64,000 nt of DNA from Ancistrus triradiatus. Its lineage: Eukaryota > Chordata > Actinopteri > Siluriformes > Loricariidae. A program made the position numbers and the translations under genes. Each line of letters opens with the position of its first letter. Position 1 is the first letter of the stretch. The notes beneath the pieces were generated by a model that had not been told where the DNA came from, did not search any database, and saw only the letters and a list, made by a program, of their open reading frames with translations. The stretch lies in assembly GCA_025084515.1 (NCBI GenBank), contig JAJAGP010000246.1:310001-374000 (forward strand), written 5' to 3'. This document shows positions 32,805 through 44,099 of the stretch, piece after piece.

Positions 32805-33110
32805 GCTTTTCCACACTGAGTCTGATTTTACGGATTTTTAGTGGAACCTAAAAAATCATCAACTGAAAAAACAAAGACACGAGTGAAGATGAGTGCAGGA
32901 AGATCTAGTTTGTGTTTTTGTGAGCATGAACAGATCAGAATGCACTTAGATAAATAATAAAATGGTTCCATTCAGTCCCTGTGAGCTTTATCACCATCAT
33001 TCTCCAGCCTTTCAGTTCTATTCCACCAGATCTTTTCTTTAATATCCATGTTTTTAGAGGCAGCCTGTTGCTCTTGATCCATGTTCTTAGAGGCAGCATC
33101 CCCTAAAAGC
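32805..33110. mobile_element. Non-autonomous DNA repeat, left part
   Basis: The left end 'aaggcttttccacactgagt' plus 'ctgattttacgg' and the body ('acaaagacacgagtgaagat', 'gagtgcaggaag', 'ccctgtgagctttatcacca') match 39738-40262. The right end is missing; the family H Tc1 relic begins instead. The ends resemble PIF/Harbinger-type MITEs, but this is tentative. Confidence 0.65.
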
Positions 33111-33114
33111 TCTT

Positions 33115-33939
33115 TTTTGTTTCTGGATGTAGGCAACATCAACGTTCAGCCACCCTTGCATCAACCAGATTTTGAGGATGCCTTCCATGGCGTCTTACTT
33201 GTCGTTCCAGGTAGTCCCATAAATTTAACAGGATTCACATCTGGGTTTTTTACATGCCAGTCCAGAGGTGTGTGAATGCCACAATGGTCATCTTGGAATA
33301 CAGGGATAGGAATGATGTGTTCCTCAGTAAGATAAAGCCAAAACCTGATTGATCCAGCAGCTCAGTGTAGGCACTGTGGTTCAAACTTACTGTCACCTCA
33401 ACCAAAGGACCGCAGAACCTCCTGCAGCTTGGACCACAGCTTGTATGCAGTCCTCAATGAAGGCTTCATGAGGTCTTCGAAGAACACGACGCCTAGCATT
33501 ATCACATCCAGGCAGAAACCAGAGAACACGTTTAGAATCATGAACAGAACAATTTTTGTCTTTTCTCCCACTGTAATGGGGAACTTTGTGAGCAGAAGTG
33601 AGCAAAGGCCTCTGTTGTGCCACTCTGCTTCGTATGTTCATGGTATGCAGTTCCCAGAGGAGTGCTCTTTCAGAAATTGGTTGTGAAGGACCTGCGTTAA
33701 CTTCTAGAGGTAATTCTTGCCTGAAAGCGCCAGTCTTTGTCCATCAATTTCATTTTTCGGCCACAATTCTAACAAGAATTTCCTGTAGACTGTGACTTTT
33801 TCCACTGCTGGTAGAGCCATATGACCGTACGCTTCGATTCACCTGCAAAGTCCACTACTTCTTTCACACTACGGCCTTTGGCACACACAAATGCAATCGC
33901 TCCTTTATGCCAATCGTTAACATCTTCTTTGTGACCCAT
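33115..33939 (-). pseudogene. Tc1-like transposase (family H), broken
   Basis: The ATG at 33939 opens MGHKEDVNDWHKGAI and a readable N-terminal helix-turn-helix (KEVVDFAGESKRTVIWLYQQ). It is followed by a stop, then by a second block in another frame at 33393-33641 (NIRSRVAQQRPLLTSAHK, then RRRVLRRPHEAFIEDCIQ). The WSDESRF-type first motif has been lost between 'KRVLW' and 'CDNARRR'. The C-terminal part, toward 33140, shows VAFTHLWTG and LNLWDYLERQVRRHG fragments, the latter from the glutamate region. Multiple stops exclude function. Confidence 0.78.
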
Positions 33940-34080
33940 TTTTCACACATCAAACGAGACATACCACCTATTCTCAATCTATGAATCCCATCACACACCC
34001 CGCAGGTATTTATAGTCCGATCTTCCTCGTGCAACGCCATCTGCAGGAGCCTGAAGTTACTACCACCTTAAACACTCAAG
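33115..34080 (-). mobile_element. Tc1-like element relic (family H)
   Basis: A minus-strand transposase relic that replaces the right side of the preceding repeat and so probably inserted into it. Terminal repeats are not clear and limits are approximate. Confidence 0.75.
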
Positions 34081-34979
34081 GTGACTCATTTTTAAATACA
34101 CCAATAACCTAGAACAGAGTTACATCGTTATGGTAATATGTTTACACTTAAAAGGTTTTAGTCATCTATTACTTTGGTAATGTGTTACAGCCATTTGTTT
34201 ATGCATTTGTTTACCAATTAAGTAAATGTCTCTTTACTTTCCATTTGATCTCACGTTTATCTTTGAGAAACTATAGAGATATTAAGGAGCTCTGCTTTGT
34301 GACCTTGTTGTTTCATAAACTATTATGGAATTGTGGACTCTATTTTAACTGAACTGTCTGAATCTGTTCTCTGTTCATTATATAGCACAGTCTTTTGGGT
34401 TCTGGCCCTTTTGTGTAGAAAAATGTTGCATGGAATATCCAGCGCACTCGAACAATCCCACAATGCACCACAATTATAAGTAATGTATAAATGATGTACA
34501 ATGGTGAACAAAGAATACCCAACGGCACTGTGGTTTTGGGGGTTTAGATTCTGTAATCGAGAGAGGCGATTTGCTGAACCGTTTGTGACACAAAAACACA
34601 ACAATTACCCTAACGATACTATTTTATTAGGTATTTTTATTAGAAACGGCATCTGCAAGCTGTTATCCTGTGTTCCAGTCGGGTTAAAGCGATGTGAGCT
34701 GCTGTCCAAAATGCTTTCCTACCCTTATGAATTCTGTCCCCTGTAATTGTGCACTACATAACGTTCCAGCCCTCAGGCAATCATCTGTAATATCTGCAAA
34801 GCTTGTGTTTGCGGTAGAACCTGGACCAAACATATGCAATGCGATTACACATCCTATAATAAACAATATTTAACCGTCACAGCAACATCTCACAGTTCAC
34901 GTAAGTAGAAACACACAGAAGCAAATAATGCTTGTTCAGCTGAAGCTTTCTCTTTTTGTATTGTTCGTTGTGGTGACTT
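34081..34979. other. No recognisable gene
   Basis: Includes open frames on both strands at 34323-34746 that lack known motifs. No repeat is recognised. Confidence 0.45.
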
Positions 34980-37500
34980 TTATTGACCTTTACACCTAAC
35001 CTTTACCTCAGTAACCTAAAATAGTCCCACAACCGACAGAATATGAGGACTGTCTGACCTTGTGGGGACATTTGGATCTCACAGTGATATGTAAACTTGA
35101 CCCACACATGTTTGTCTTTCTATCCTTGTGAGGACTCTCCGCTGACTATCATTCATTTCATTTACTGTATCTAATTAATGCTGAAGCTACACCTAACCCT
35201 AACCTTAACTTCAGTATCCTAAAGAAAATGTTTTGGCTCTTTTGGTTGTTGGTTGAAAACAGCAAAAGATACGTTTGAGGACCAAATGTAATGTGATTTT
35301 TATTTGAAAAAGGAGCCCAAAATCTAGGTTAAGGTTAGTGTTAGGTGTAGATATAGCTTTATTAAGCTACAGTAATCAGTTGCATGAATGGTAGTCATTA
35401 GAAAGTCCTCACAAAGATAAAAAGAAAAACATTTTTGTATTTCTTTGGGGGATTCAAGTTTATATATCACTGTATACCTTGTGAAGACATTTTGCTGGTC
35501 CCCACGAGCCAAATTTCTTTTTGTTTTTGTACAAAAAAGGCAACTTTCTGCTGGTTTAGAAATCAAGAGAGGCAAAAGATACTTGTGAGGACCAAATGTA
35601 ATGCAATATGAACCCAAAAGTTTGGATTAGGTTACTGAGGATAAGGTTAGAATTAGTAGGTGTAGCATTAATTAGCTACAGTAATCAATGGAATGAATGG
35701 AAGTTAGTGGAAAGTCCCCACAAGTATAGGAACATTAGTTTGTGGGGTTTTTAATGGCAGTTCAAGTCTATATATCACTGTGAGGACTAGATATCCCCAT
35801 AAGGATAGTAGACACTGTAGTTGTGAGGACCAAATGTAATGCAATTTCTATGAAAATAGGTTAAGCTTATGCTTAGGTGGAGGCCTAGGTGTTAGCTACA
35901 GCAATCTAGGGAATAAGTAATAGTCAATAGAAAGTTCTCACAAGGATAAAAAGACAAACATCTGTGTGTGATTTGTTTGGAAGGCGCATTTATATATCAT
36001 GGAGAGGACCAAATGTCCCCACAAGGTTAATTTGACAAGTTGTACCTTTTTGGTGACATTTTACTGTACCCCAAATGTCAAATTTTATTTTGATGAAAAA
36101 CCAAAAAAGAAAAGCCAAATTGTATTTTTGAGGACCAGATATGAGGCAAATGTAATGGATTTTTATTTTAAAAAAGCTAAAATCTTTGCTGTATGTTACT
36201 GATGTTAAGTTTGGTGTAGGTGTAGCATTAATTAGCTACAGAAATCTAAAGAATAAATGGTAGTCAACAGAAAGTCCTCACAAGGACAGAGAGACAATGT
36301 GATGAAAAGAATGAACTGACGTTGTACATTATGGGGACATTTTGCTTGTCATATCTAATTTTTTGTACATTAGGTTACAGAGGTAATCAGTAATCAATGG
36401 AATGAGTGGTAGTTAAAGGATAGAAAGACAAACATTAGTGTGTGTTTTTTGGGGGGTTCAAGTTTATATAGCACTGTGAGGACATCATATGTCCCAACAA
36501 GGATAGGCAGATTTAACATTTTGTACCTTGTGAGGACATTTTGCTGGTCCCCGCAAGTCAATTATTTTTTTGTTTCTTTTTACAAAAACTACAACTTTCT
36601 ACTGGTTGAGAAACCAAAACAGCCAAAGATACTTTTGAGGACCAAATGTAACTAAATTTCATTTGAAAAAAAGTGCCCAAAATTTCACCCTAGGTTACTA
36701 ACGTTAAGAATAGGATTAGCTGGTGTCGGTGCATTAATTAGCATAGAAAGGGTTCAATTTATATATCATTGTGAGGACCACATGTCCCCACAAGTGTAGA
36801 AAGGTTTGATGTTGTACCTGATGGGGACATTTTTCTGGTCCCCAAAATTCAAAATTCAATTTTATTTTTACAAAAACTGCAACTTTCTGCTGGTTGAGAA
36901 ACCAAAAAGAGCTAAAAGAGACTGTCATTGTGAGGACGAAATGTAATGCAATTTCTATGAACAATAGGTTAAGATGGTGAAGGTGGAGGTGTAGCATTAA
37001 TTAGCTTCAGTAATCAATGGATTGAATGGTAGTCAATAGAAAGCTCTCACGAGGATAGAAAGACAAACATCCATGTGTGATTTGTTTGGAAGACATGTTT
37101 ATATATCATGATGAGTACCAAATGTCCCCACAAGGTTGATTGGAGAAGTTGTACCTTTTTGGTGACATTTTCCTGCACCCCAGAGGTCAAATTTCTTTTT
37201 GTTGAGAAACCAAAAAAGAAAAGCCAAAACCTCAAATGTAATGGATATTTTACTTAAAAAGAGGTTAGAGTTAGGCAAAGGTGAAGGTGTAGCATTAATT
37301 AGCTACAGCAATCTAAGGAATAAATGGTGGTCAATAGAAAGTATTTACAAGGATAGAAAGACAAACGTTTGTGTCTTTTTTGGGGGTCACGTTTATAAAT
37401 CACTGTGAGGACTAAATGTCCCCATAGCGATAGAATGATTTGATATGTACCTTGTGGGGACATTTGGTTCTGGCAATGTTATATATCATATACTATGTAA
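34980..37500. repeat. Complex array of roughly 300-bp units, one inverted
   Basis: The anchor 'gtagcattaattagctaca' or its close variants recurs near 35352, 35662, 35892, 36221, 36386, 36730, 36991 and 37290. A second anchor, 'gaggaccaaatgt' with 'ccccacaagg', occurs between them. Spacings of 165 to 344 bases show units of about 300-340 bases with deletions. The first segment (about 34980-35250) carries the same blocks in reverse ('cctaaccctaacc', 'tccttgtgagga'). There is no coding. The short open frames here are chance. Fragments of the family occur at 6106. Confidence 0.9.
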
Positions 37501-38089
37501 CACACACACACACACACTCAGTCACAGAAGTGAGACTGAAGGGAGATCATGCAGAAGGCTCAAACGTCCTTATATGCAGGCCATGCATTTAAAGCACATG
37601 CATCCACTTTTCGATTGATTGTTGACGCTAGATGAAATTGTGTGTGTGTGTGTAGCTGTGTGTGTAGCTGTGTGAACAGGCTATATTTCCATATAAATCA
37701 GCGGAGCATTTGCTTTGTGCCTGTACCAAGGGAAAGCTCTCGCTCACACTGAGCTGCACTTCCAATTCTATCCTCTTCATGCTCGCACAGGTAAGGCCAG
37801 CTTTCTATAAAGTCACGGCACGTCGTGGTGACACAGGGGGAAACATGGTCCCACACACTCACGGTATTATATGGAGCCAGGCGTTCTATTCGACACACGG
37901 CCTGGAAACGAAACGCAGGATCGAACAGAGGACAAAATGAAAAAACACAAGGCACAGCACAGAGAGAAAACGTGAGAATCAACACCCCACATTCGTGTGT
38001 GCTTTCAAAGAAAGGACGGCTGAATAAAAAGGGAACGGACTATTCCCGACACCGGCGTGACCGACGCTTTCCATTATTTGGACAGAAAT
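37501..38089. other. No recognisable gene
   Basis: Short CA and TG runs (37500-37517, 37639-37653) and no coding signal. Confidence 0.45.
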
Positions 38090-38470
38090 AAAAAAGAGAG
38101 CACGGAGACACAGAGAGCGAGGTGGACGAGGATTACAAAGCGAGACGTTTCATTAAGCGCTTCCCCTGGCCGGCCAAGATGTGCGTGGTGAGGAAATGAA
38201 ATCGAACAACTCGGCGTTCCTCCTGCATTGTAGCTTTGTTTGCCGAGGCCGCCGTCCATTTTCTGTGCCAGGTGAACAGAAGGGAACGGGGACGGATAAA
38301 GCGAGAGAGAAAGAGGGAACGATTTATATCAGAGCCCCACCGCTTGGATTCTCCATCAGCGCCAGAGCGACCGGTTACCTGGCAACGAGATACACAATGG
38401 CGCGGTAACCTTGGTGACGGCGTGCCAGTCTGTCTGGGAGGAGAAAGACAGGCGGAGGTGAAGTGCAGGG
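38090..38470. other. CpG-containing island, possible conserved non-coding DNA
   Basis: This stretch has many CpGs ('gaggccgccgtccatt', 'cctggccggccaagatg') and no repeat similarity. Overlapping open frames on both strands have no known domain. It could be a regulatory element or a CpG-rich promoter fragment; nothing in the sequence decides. Confidence 0.3.
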
Positions 38471-38530
38471 TGTGTGTTCGAGTGTGAGAACAACAACCTT
38501 CGTCCGGGAACAACGATTATTATCTTCAAC

Positions 38531-38532
<2 letters not shown>

Positions 38533-38567
<35 letters not shown>
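38533..38567. repeat. (TG)n microsatellite
   Basis: An uninterrupted TG tract of about 17 units. Confidence 0.95.
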
Positions 38568-38570
<3 letters not shown>

Positions 38571-39329
38571 CTCGGTGCGCTTCCCACGCCGCTGGGTATC
38601 AGTCCGCGTCTCTCCCTGTGTCTTGCTGGGAGAGAGATGAAAGTGTGACCTGTAGTAATTACAGACCGGAGAGCGAGAGAATGTCAGCGCCGTCATGCCA
38701 TTAGCTCGTGAGGTATTGGCACACGCTGCCACGCAATAACACGCCGGCTTGAGAACAGTCGTGACCTCAGGTTTCTTTGAAACCCCATGCTATTTTTCCT
38801 GAACTTCTTCCTCCGTCGTGGAGGGTGTCCTGCTGACTTCACACTCCTCTGGGTAACAGCAATCGCCTTTCGGTCCGTACACAAGCGCCCGAGTGTAGCA
38901 CGACGCGCAGATCCCGCGTAAAGCTTTCCTTTAATGATTGACACGTTGCTCATTTTTCAGCTAAACAGGCTTACAGACGGCCAAACAATACAGACGGAGG
39001 ATTAAAGAGACTCTGATAACAATTAAGTAGTGTGTCGATGTTATACGTTGCAGATCATACACATCACGCAGTAATAGAGCGTCCAGTGATAGCTCTGTCT
39101 GACGCCGCATGGGCCGATATGGTAATTATCCTTATTATTCAAGTGATTAACCTTCTTACACCCATATATTATCTTATCATATACATAGTAACAGCAAAGC
39201 AAGGTCTACACAATCATGGAACTTTAGCTGACAATTAGTTGTCTTATAAATAATTGAGATTAATGATCTAACGATCTAAGTGCAAGCCTGAATTGACTGA
39301 ATAGCCGTCTTGCTTACCAGCCTTATTGA
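38568..39329. other. Unique sequence, no recognisable gene
   Basis: The part to about 38960 continues the CpG-containing composition of the preceding island and then becomes AT-rich. Confidence 0.35.
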
Positions 39330-39620
39330 TTAGCAGCTAATTTGGGCTTGCTCAATTTGGAATTGGCCTTAGATATTGCAAGCCCAAATCAGAAGAAGTT
39401 GGAATGGTATGGTAAATGCAAATAAAAAATACATGCAGTGTGTCTTACATAAGTCAAGTCAAGGCAGATTCATTTCTATAGCTCCTCAAAGAAAGAAAGG
39501 GAGGGATTTATATATTCTCCCTCTACAGTGCATAATATCATTAAACCATTCAAGGAATTGGGAGGAATCAGAATTACTTTTTCTGATTTGCAGTTGTAAA
39601 TCTGACTTGACTTGACTGAA
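39330..39620. mobile_element. Mosaic of L2 tail and family C fragments
   Basis: 39335-39385 resembles the L2 3' untranslated region ('gggcttgctcaatttgg'). 39452-39480 reads 'gtcaagtcaaggcagattca' and 'tttctatagct' (L2 3' end, minus). 39510-39595 matches family C ('ctacagtgcataatatcatt' through 'ctttttctgatttg'). 39596-39617 ends with 'aaatctgacttgacttgac' (L2 3' end, plus). A family C piece is thus enclosed by two L2 termini in opposite orientation. Confidence 0.55.
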
Positions 39621-39737
39621 TATTGATTACTGTCAGAATGAAGCACTGCAAAAACTCACACAAATGCCTAAAACACGAATTTTCCTAGCATGCATGCCGA
39701 AAATGTAGAATTAACAATGCAGCTAACAAATACACCA

Positions 39738-40262
39738 ACTTTAAGGACTTTTCACACTACGCAAGAAAAAAACAAATATGATTTTTAATGTAGTGAGACC
39801 TTCACACAAAGTGCACTACCTTTTTTGTCTAAACACTCCCTGTCTGCTTTTGCTTCTTAATGTGTTGGACATTTCTCCATGTCTTTTTCACATCACCAAC
39901 TTAAAAAACAAAGACACGAGTGAAGATGAGTGCAGGAAGCTCTAGTTTGTGTTTTTGTGATCATTAGATCAGAATGCACTTAGATAAATAATCAGACACT
40001 TCCATCCAGTCCCTGTAAGCTTTATCACCATCATTCTCCAGCCTTTCAGTTCTATTCAACCAGATCTTTTCTTTAATATCCATGTTTTTAGAGGCAGCCT
40101 GTTGCTCGTCCTATAAGCTCCTGATGAGCTGTTCTGCCTGGCAACCGAGCTCTGATTGGTCAACCTGATTTTAACACATCCGAACAACACAGAAAACAGG
40201 CACTGATTAAAATTTTTACACAGCGTTGCAGTCCATCAGTTTTAGACTCTGTGTGAAGGTAT
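39738..40262. mobile_element. Non-autonomous DNA repeat with both ends
   Basis: The left end 'aaggacttttcacacta' and right end 'gactctgtgtgaagg' are complementary in the CCTTCACAC part. The body matches 32805-33110. A reduced copy occurs at 53398-53540. There is no transposase. PIF/Harbinger affinity is a guess from the ends. Confidence 0.65.
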
Positions 40263-41689
40263 GAAGGTTCATGAGTGAAGGCCCTTACTCATGAACCAAT
40301 GAGTTTCAGATCTGTTTTTCAGATCTATTTATATAGGGATTTTTACAATGGAGCATTGTCTCAAAGCAACTTTACAAGTTTAGATTATCTCCTAATATCT
40401 ACGTCCATTCCCAAATTGAGCAAGCCTAGGGCGACAGTGACAAGGAAAAACTCCCTAAGTGTTATGAGGAAGAAACCTTAGGAGGACCAAGACTCAAAAA
40501 GGGACCCGACCTCCTTGGGCGGCGTAGATGATAAATCTAAGAATGAAACTACAGTCACGGAGTCATACTTCAAATAAAATGTGAAGTATGCACATCGGCA
40601 TTAAGTGGCCCGGGTATGATGGGGCTGGAGCTGATGACGGAAGCAGCGTGAGTGGAGCTGCAGTGGATGAACATCATGTGTGGGGCTGGAACTGGTACCG
40701 GAACACAGCTCGGAGAGAAAACAGAAAATGTAATTAGTTATTGATTAAGAGCACAGTGACTATTAACAATCACTGATGCCATGTCAATCACTGATGCCAT
40801 GTGTAGCATGAAACCCCGGCAGCATTAGCTATAGCGGCATAGCTAGAAAGAGGAGAACTGGTAGGAAACACAGCCAAGAGGGATCACATGAGACATTGGC
40901 AACCCCACGAGCGGCAGAAGACAGCAACCCAACGTCTCTGATCACCATAAGACTCTTTGGCTATGAACCCCCAGCTCTGCCCTTATTCTAAAAGGCAAGG
41001 TATGCACGAGTCAAGATCACGAGGACCGAAGCCCAGTTCAGCCAGAAGAACCGCCCACTCGACTACTGTTCTACCTCCCGGCTTAATGGACACAAGGCAG
41101 GGCAGCCCATACATAACTCCAGAACTCCCAGACTCCGCCCCAGTGACCCGAGCCCATGCATCCTGGTCTAATAATCTAAAATCTAGTCAAAAGCCCCTGC
41201 GTAAATAGGTATGTCTCTTTAGCCTAGAAGACTTTTAAAACTTTTTGGAGGGTGGTCTTAGTCTCGAACGATAAGTTGGAATTTATATTTATTTTATTCC
41301 ATAGTTGGGGGCCATGTTATGCAGATAAGCCTTCCCCTTTCTCCCCCCCCTCCAAGAGTGTTAACTTTTTTTTAATTCTAGGAACTAAAAGAAGTCCCCT
41401 GCAACCCTGCGAACGAAGTAGAAGAGTTTGAGGATTGTAAACTCCCTAAGAGGTCACTCAGATAAATGTTTTGGGGCCAAGGCCCCCATGTAGATATTTA
41501 TATAAGTTATAAGAAGTATTTTGTAATCAATGCGGAATTTGACTGGTAGCCAGTTTTTGCAGTGATGATAGAAACAGGAGTGATATGTATCAAATTTTTC
41601 TCTTGTCTCGAGTTCGAGTTAGCACTCGGGCAGCTGCAATTCTGAAAAAAAAAAAAAAAACCCCTTAAACTGAAGTTTTATTTTTAGAT

Positions 41690-42180
41690 TTAAAAACTAG
41701 AGCAATTCCAGTACGTAAGGCGTTACAAGTATCCAACCTTGAGGTTTAAACGCATGAAACCAGTTTCTCCTTCCTTCTCCTGCATCATTAAAAGAGAAGA
41801 TATTTCTAAGTTTAGCGATATTTACGTAATTGAAAGAAAGCAATTTGAGTGATGCTGCTAATAATGTGCCGCATCAAAGGAGAGATCTGAATCAAATGTG
41901 ACCATCCGCCCCGCCCCCCCCCACCCCCCCTGCCTCTACACCCCCACTCCCCCCCCCTCATCCCCGAACGGGTATTTTTAGATTTACTAGAGCATCCAGT
42001 AAGTAAGGCGTTACAGTAATCCAACCTTGAGGTTATAAACGCATGAACCAGTTTCTCTGCATCATTAAAAGAGAAGATATTTCTAAGTTTAGCGATATTA
42101 CGTAATTGAAAGAAAGCAATTTGAGTGATGCTGCTAATGTGCGCATCAAAGGAGAGATCTGAATCAAATGTGACCTCTAA
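41690..42180. repeat. Direct duplication with C-rich junction inside the L2
   Basis: The segment 41690-41903 is repeated at 41980-42180 ('aaccttgaggtt', 'gagaagatatttctaagttt', 'tgatgctgctaat', 'gagatctgaatcaaatgtga'). Between them, 41905-41970 is almost pure C runs with short interruptions. The other L2 copy has this region once. The left duplicate carries many extra bases. It could be a real tandem duplication or a read-error or assembly artefact. Confidence 0.9.
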
Positions 42181-42735
42181 GTTTTTTACAGACGGACTGG
42201 GCAATACTGGACAGCCATCTAGATTTAGGATAGATGTAGCCAACCTGTCTCTCACAGCCTTGGGTTCCACTAATAGAACCTCAGTTTTATCTGAGTTAAG
42301 CGAGAGAAAAATAAATAACATCCAATCTTTTATTTCCTTTACACAGTCCTCAATTTTGTTGATTGTAAGGCTGTCATTAGTTTTGGCTGATATGTACAGC
42401 TGTGTATCATCTGCATAGCAGTGGAAACTTATTCCATGTTTATGAATAACTGAGCCTAGTGGCAGCATGTACAGAGAGAATAAAAGCGGGCCAAGCACTG
42501 ACCCCTGAGGCACGCCATACTTCACTTTTGAGAGCTTAGACCTTAGATTACTTATGTGAACAAACTGGTACCGGTCAGTTAAGTAGGATTTCAACCAATA
42601 AAGTGCTAATCCCTTAATACCTACAGTATTTTCTAGTCTGTTTAGTAAAACATGATGATCTATAGTGTCAAATGCTGCACTTAAATCTAACAGAACAAGA
42701 AAAGAAACACATCCCTTATCTGAGGACATTAACAT
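41985..42735 (-). pseudogene. L2-type LINE reverse transcriptase, partial ORF2
   Basis: The protein would copy LINE RNA into DNA at the target nick. About 250 codons are continuously open from 42735. LVLLDLSAAFDTIDH (residues 13-27) is the RT block with the first catalytic aspartate. GVPQGSVLGPLLF (74-86) is the template-grip block. YADDTQLY (107-114) holds the catalytic aspartate pair. HAFITSRLDYCNALLTG (231-247) is typical of the thumb region. After about residue 251 the frame enters a C-rich junction and a duplicated segment that reads as glycine- and arginine-rich nonsense. The endonuclease domain and 5' half of the RT are absent through 5' truncation. It is therefore not autonomous, although this core is unusually well kept. 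Confidence 0.92.
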
Positions 42736-42839
42736 TTAATGAGTGTTTGGTATAGAAGGGGTGCCTAAGATAAGTATTGATAAGTAAGTTCATGTTTAAA
42801 ACACTTACATTAACCTACAGTTGGCCAAAATCAATTTAC

Positions 42840-42996
42840 CTCTGAGACGTGGTCTAGAAGGTCCAGGGTTCAAATCCCATTTCTGCCGAGTTGCCTATGT
42901 TTGATCCTGGAGCAAAACCCCACGATTACCTGGATTGTAAAACTGTCCCAGTTATCCAGTAAGGATAAGGGTTTTCTAAATGACTAAATGTAAATG
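42840..42996 (+). repeat. tRNA-derived SINE, diverged
   Basis: A B box GGTTCAAATCC lies near 42868, followed by 'tgatcctggagcaaaaccc', 'tggattgtaaaactg' and a diverged tail ending 'taaatgactaaatgtaaatg'. The A-box part is mostly missing. Confidence 0.7.
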
Positions 42997-43182
42997 TGCG
43001 CTCTTGTTGTGATCTCTACTGAGTTTTCTTAGTTCATAAACAACACACACTGCCGTACTTCCATCAGTGCTTCGAAGGGCTTCTGGAATTTGTTATGATT
43101 CAGAGGAATTTGTTTTTATTCGATCCACGTTAGCAGATCAAATCACACCTTTGAGATAAGCAGACTGTTTGTGCCTCATTAT

Positions 43183-43506
43183 AGGACTGTGCAAAAGTCT
43201 TAGGCCACCACAGTCTTTGATTTGTTGTTTTTGCAATGGTATAATGACCATATATAACACATCGTCGATGATTGGATCCAAAAATTGCAAGTTTGGATTC
43301 TTCACTACAGGTACTGTTTTCCACTGATTTTCTTTCCAATCTTTGTGAGATTTAGCATTTTCCCTTTTGAACCTTTATGAATGAACTTTATTGTCATTGC
43401 ACATTGCACTTGTACACTTGCACAACCATTGTACACTTGTACAACCAATACTATTGCTAAAATCGAAATATCTAACCTAATGGCCTAATACTTTTGCTCA
43501 GCACTG
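43183..43506. mobile_element. Tc1-type deletion derivative (family J)
   Basis: The left end 'ggactgtgcaaaagtcttag' plus 'gccac' is complementary to the right end 'ggcctaatacttttgctcag' plus 'cactg', with TA at 43507. Internal sequence to about 43370 resembles the transposase 5' region of the relic at 54057-54650. 43380-43445 holds 'gaactttattgtcattgcac', which looks like the end of another dispersed repeat. No transposase frame remains. Confidence 0.7.
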
Positions 43507-44099
43507 TACATCTCAGCGTGTTATTAGCTCACATAGAATTTCTGGAGATCAAACCACATCTTCATAAGCATATAAGGTTTCAGGAATGCCTCCTTGTGAC
43601 TGTAAGTTGTGGTCGGAAACAGTACGAGCGCTGGCGGCGTGAATCCAGAAGGCCGAAGCAGATGCTGGTATGTGTAAAGTGGTTCGAAATGAAAGACTCT
43701 ATTGAGCAACTCTGCCGTATGAAACCAGAAGCCGAGGAGCAACAGGTCCTGTATTGACTCGCCTGCCCGTCTCTGACACACACCTACGTTGCATATCAGA
43801 ATCACTCTCGCTCTGCCTCTTCTTGTCTTTTGTTGTGCTTCTTTCATACATCCCTGAACCTCACCTCGGCTCATCATGTAGCGTGCGAGTGTGAGCGCGA
43901 GTGTGAGTGTATGTACCTTTGTGCTCATAAGAGCCTCATTTTCGACCACAGACAGAGCGGGTTTACGCGTATGGGTGTGCGCCGGGTGGGGTGGGGGGTG
44001 TGGGGGGAGCGGGTTATAACCTAAGACAAAAGGAAATTAAACGAGAGCAGCAGGTATAAAGGGTGATGAAAGAGGGAGCCCGTGAGAGCCTGATTAGTT
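43507..44099. other. No recognisable gene
   Basis: Overlapping chance frames on both strands. There is a GT-rich and G-rich stretch at 43970-44010. Confidence 0.45.

Larger units (their letters stand above)
40321..42738 (-). mobile_element. L2-type LINE, 5'-truncated, with RT core
   Basis: Runs on the minus strand from the RT domain (42735) to a 3' end near 40321 ('ctatttatatagg', 'gagcattgtctcaaagcaac'). It aligns along its 3' 1.8 kb with the copy at 25884-27677 but extends further into the coding region. The direct-repeat tail of the 25884 copy is lost. It contains an internal duplication at 41690-42180 and, from about 41200 to 41970, many extra homopolymer bases compared with the other copy. 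Confidence 0.9.

Noticed and set aside
34980..37500. Interstitial telomere array
   Set aside because: Only scattered 'ctaaccctaacc'-like pieces occur within longer units. There is no run of TTAGGG.
38090..38470. CpG-island promoter with a coding first exon
   Set aside because: Overlapping open frames on both strands have no recognisable domain, and no splice-donor-bounded exon could be supported.
41905..41970. G-quadruplex or C-rich regulatory element
   Set aside because: The C runs lie exactly at the join of a noisy duplication inside a LINE and look like sequence error.
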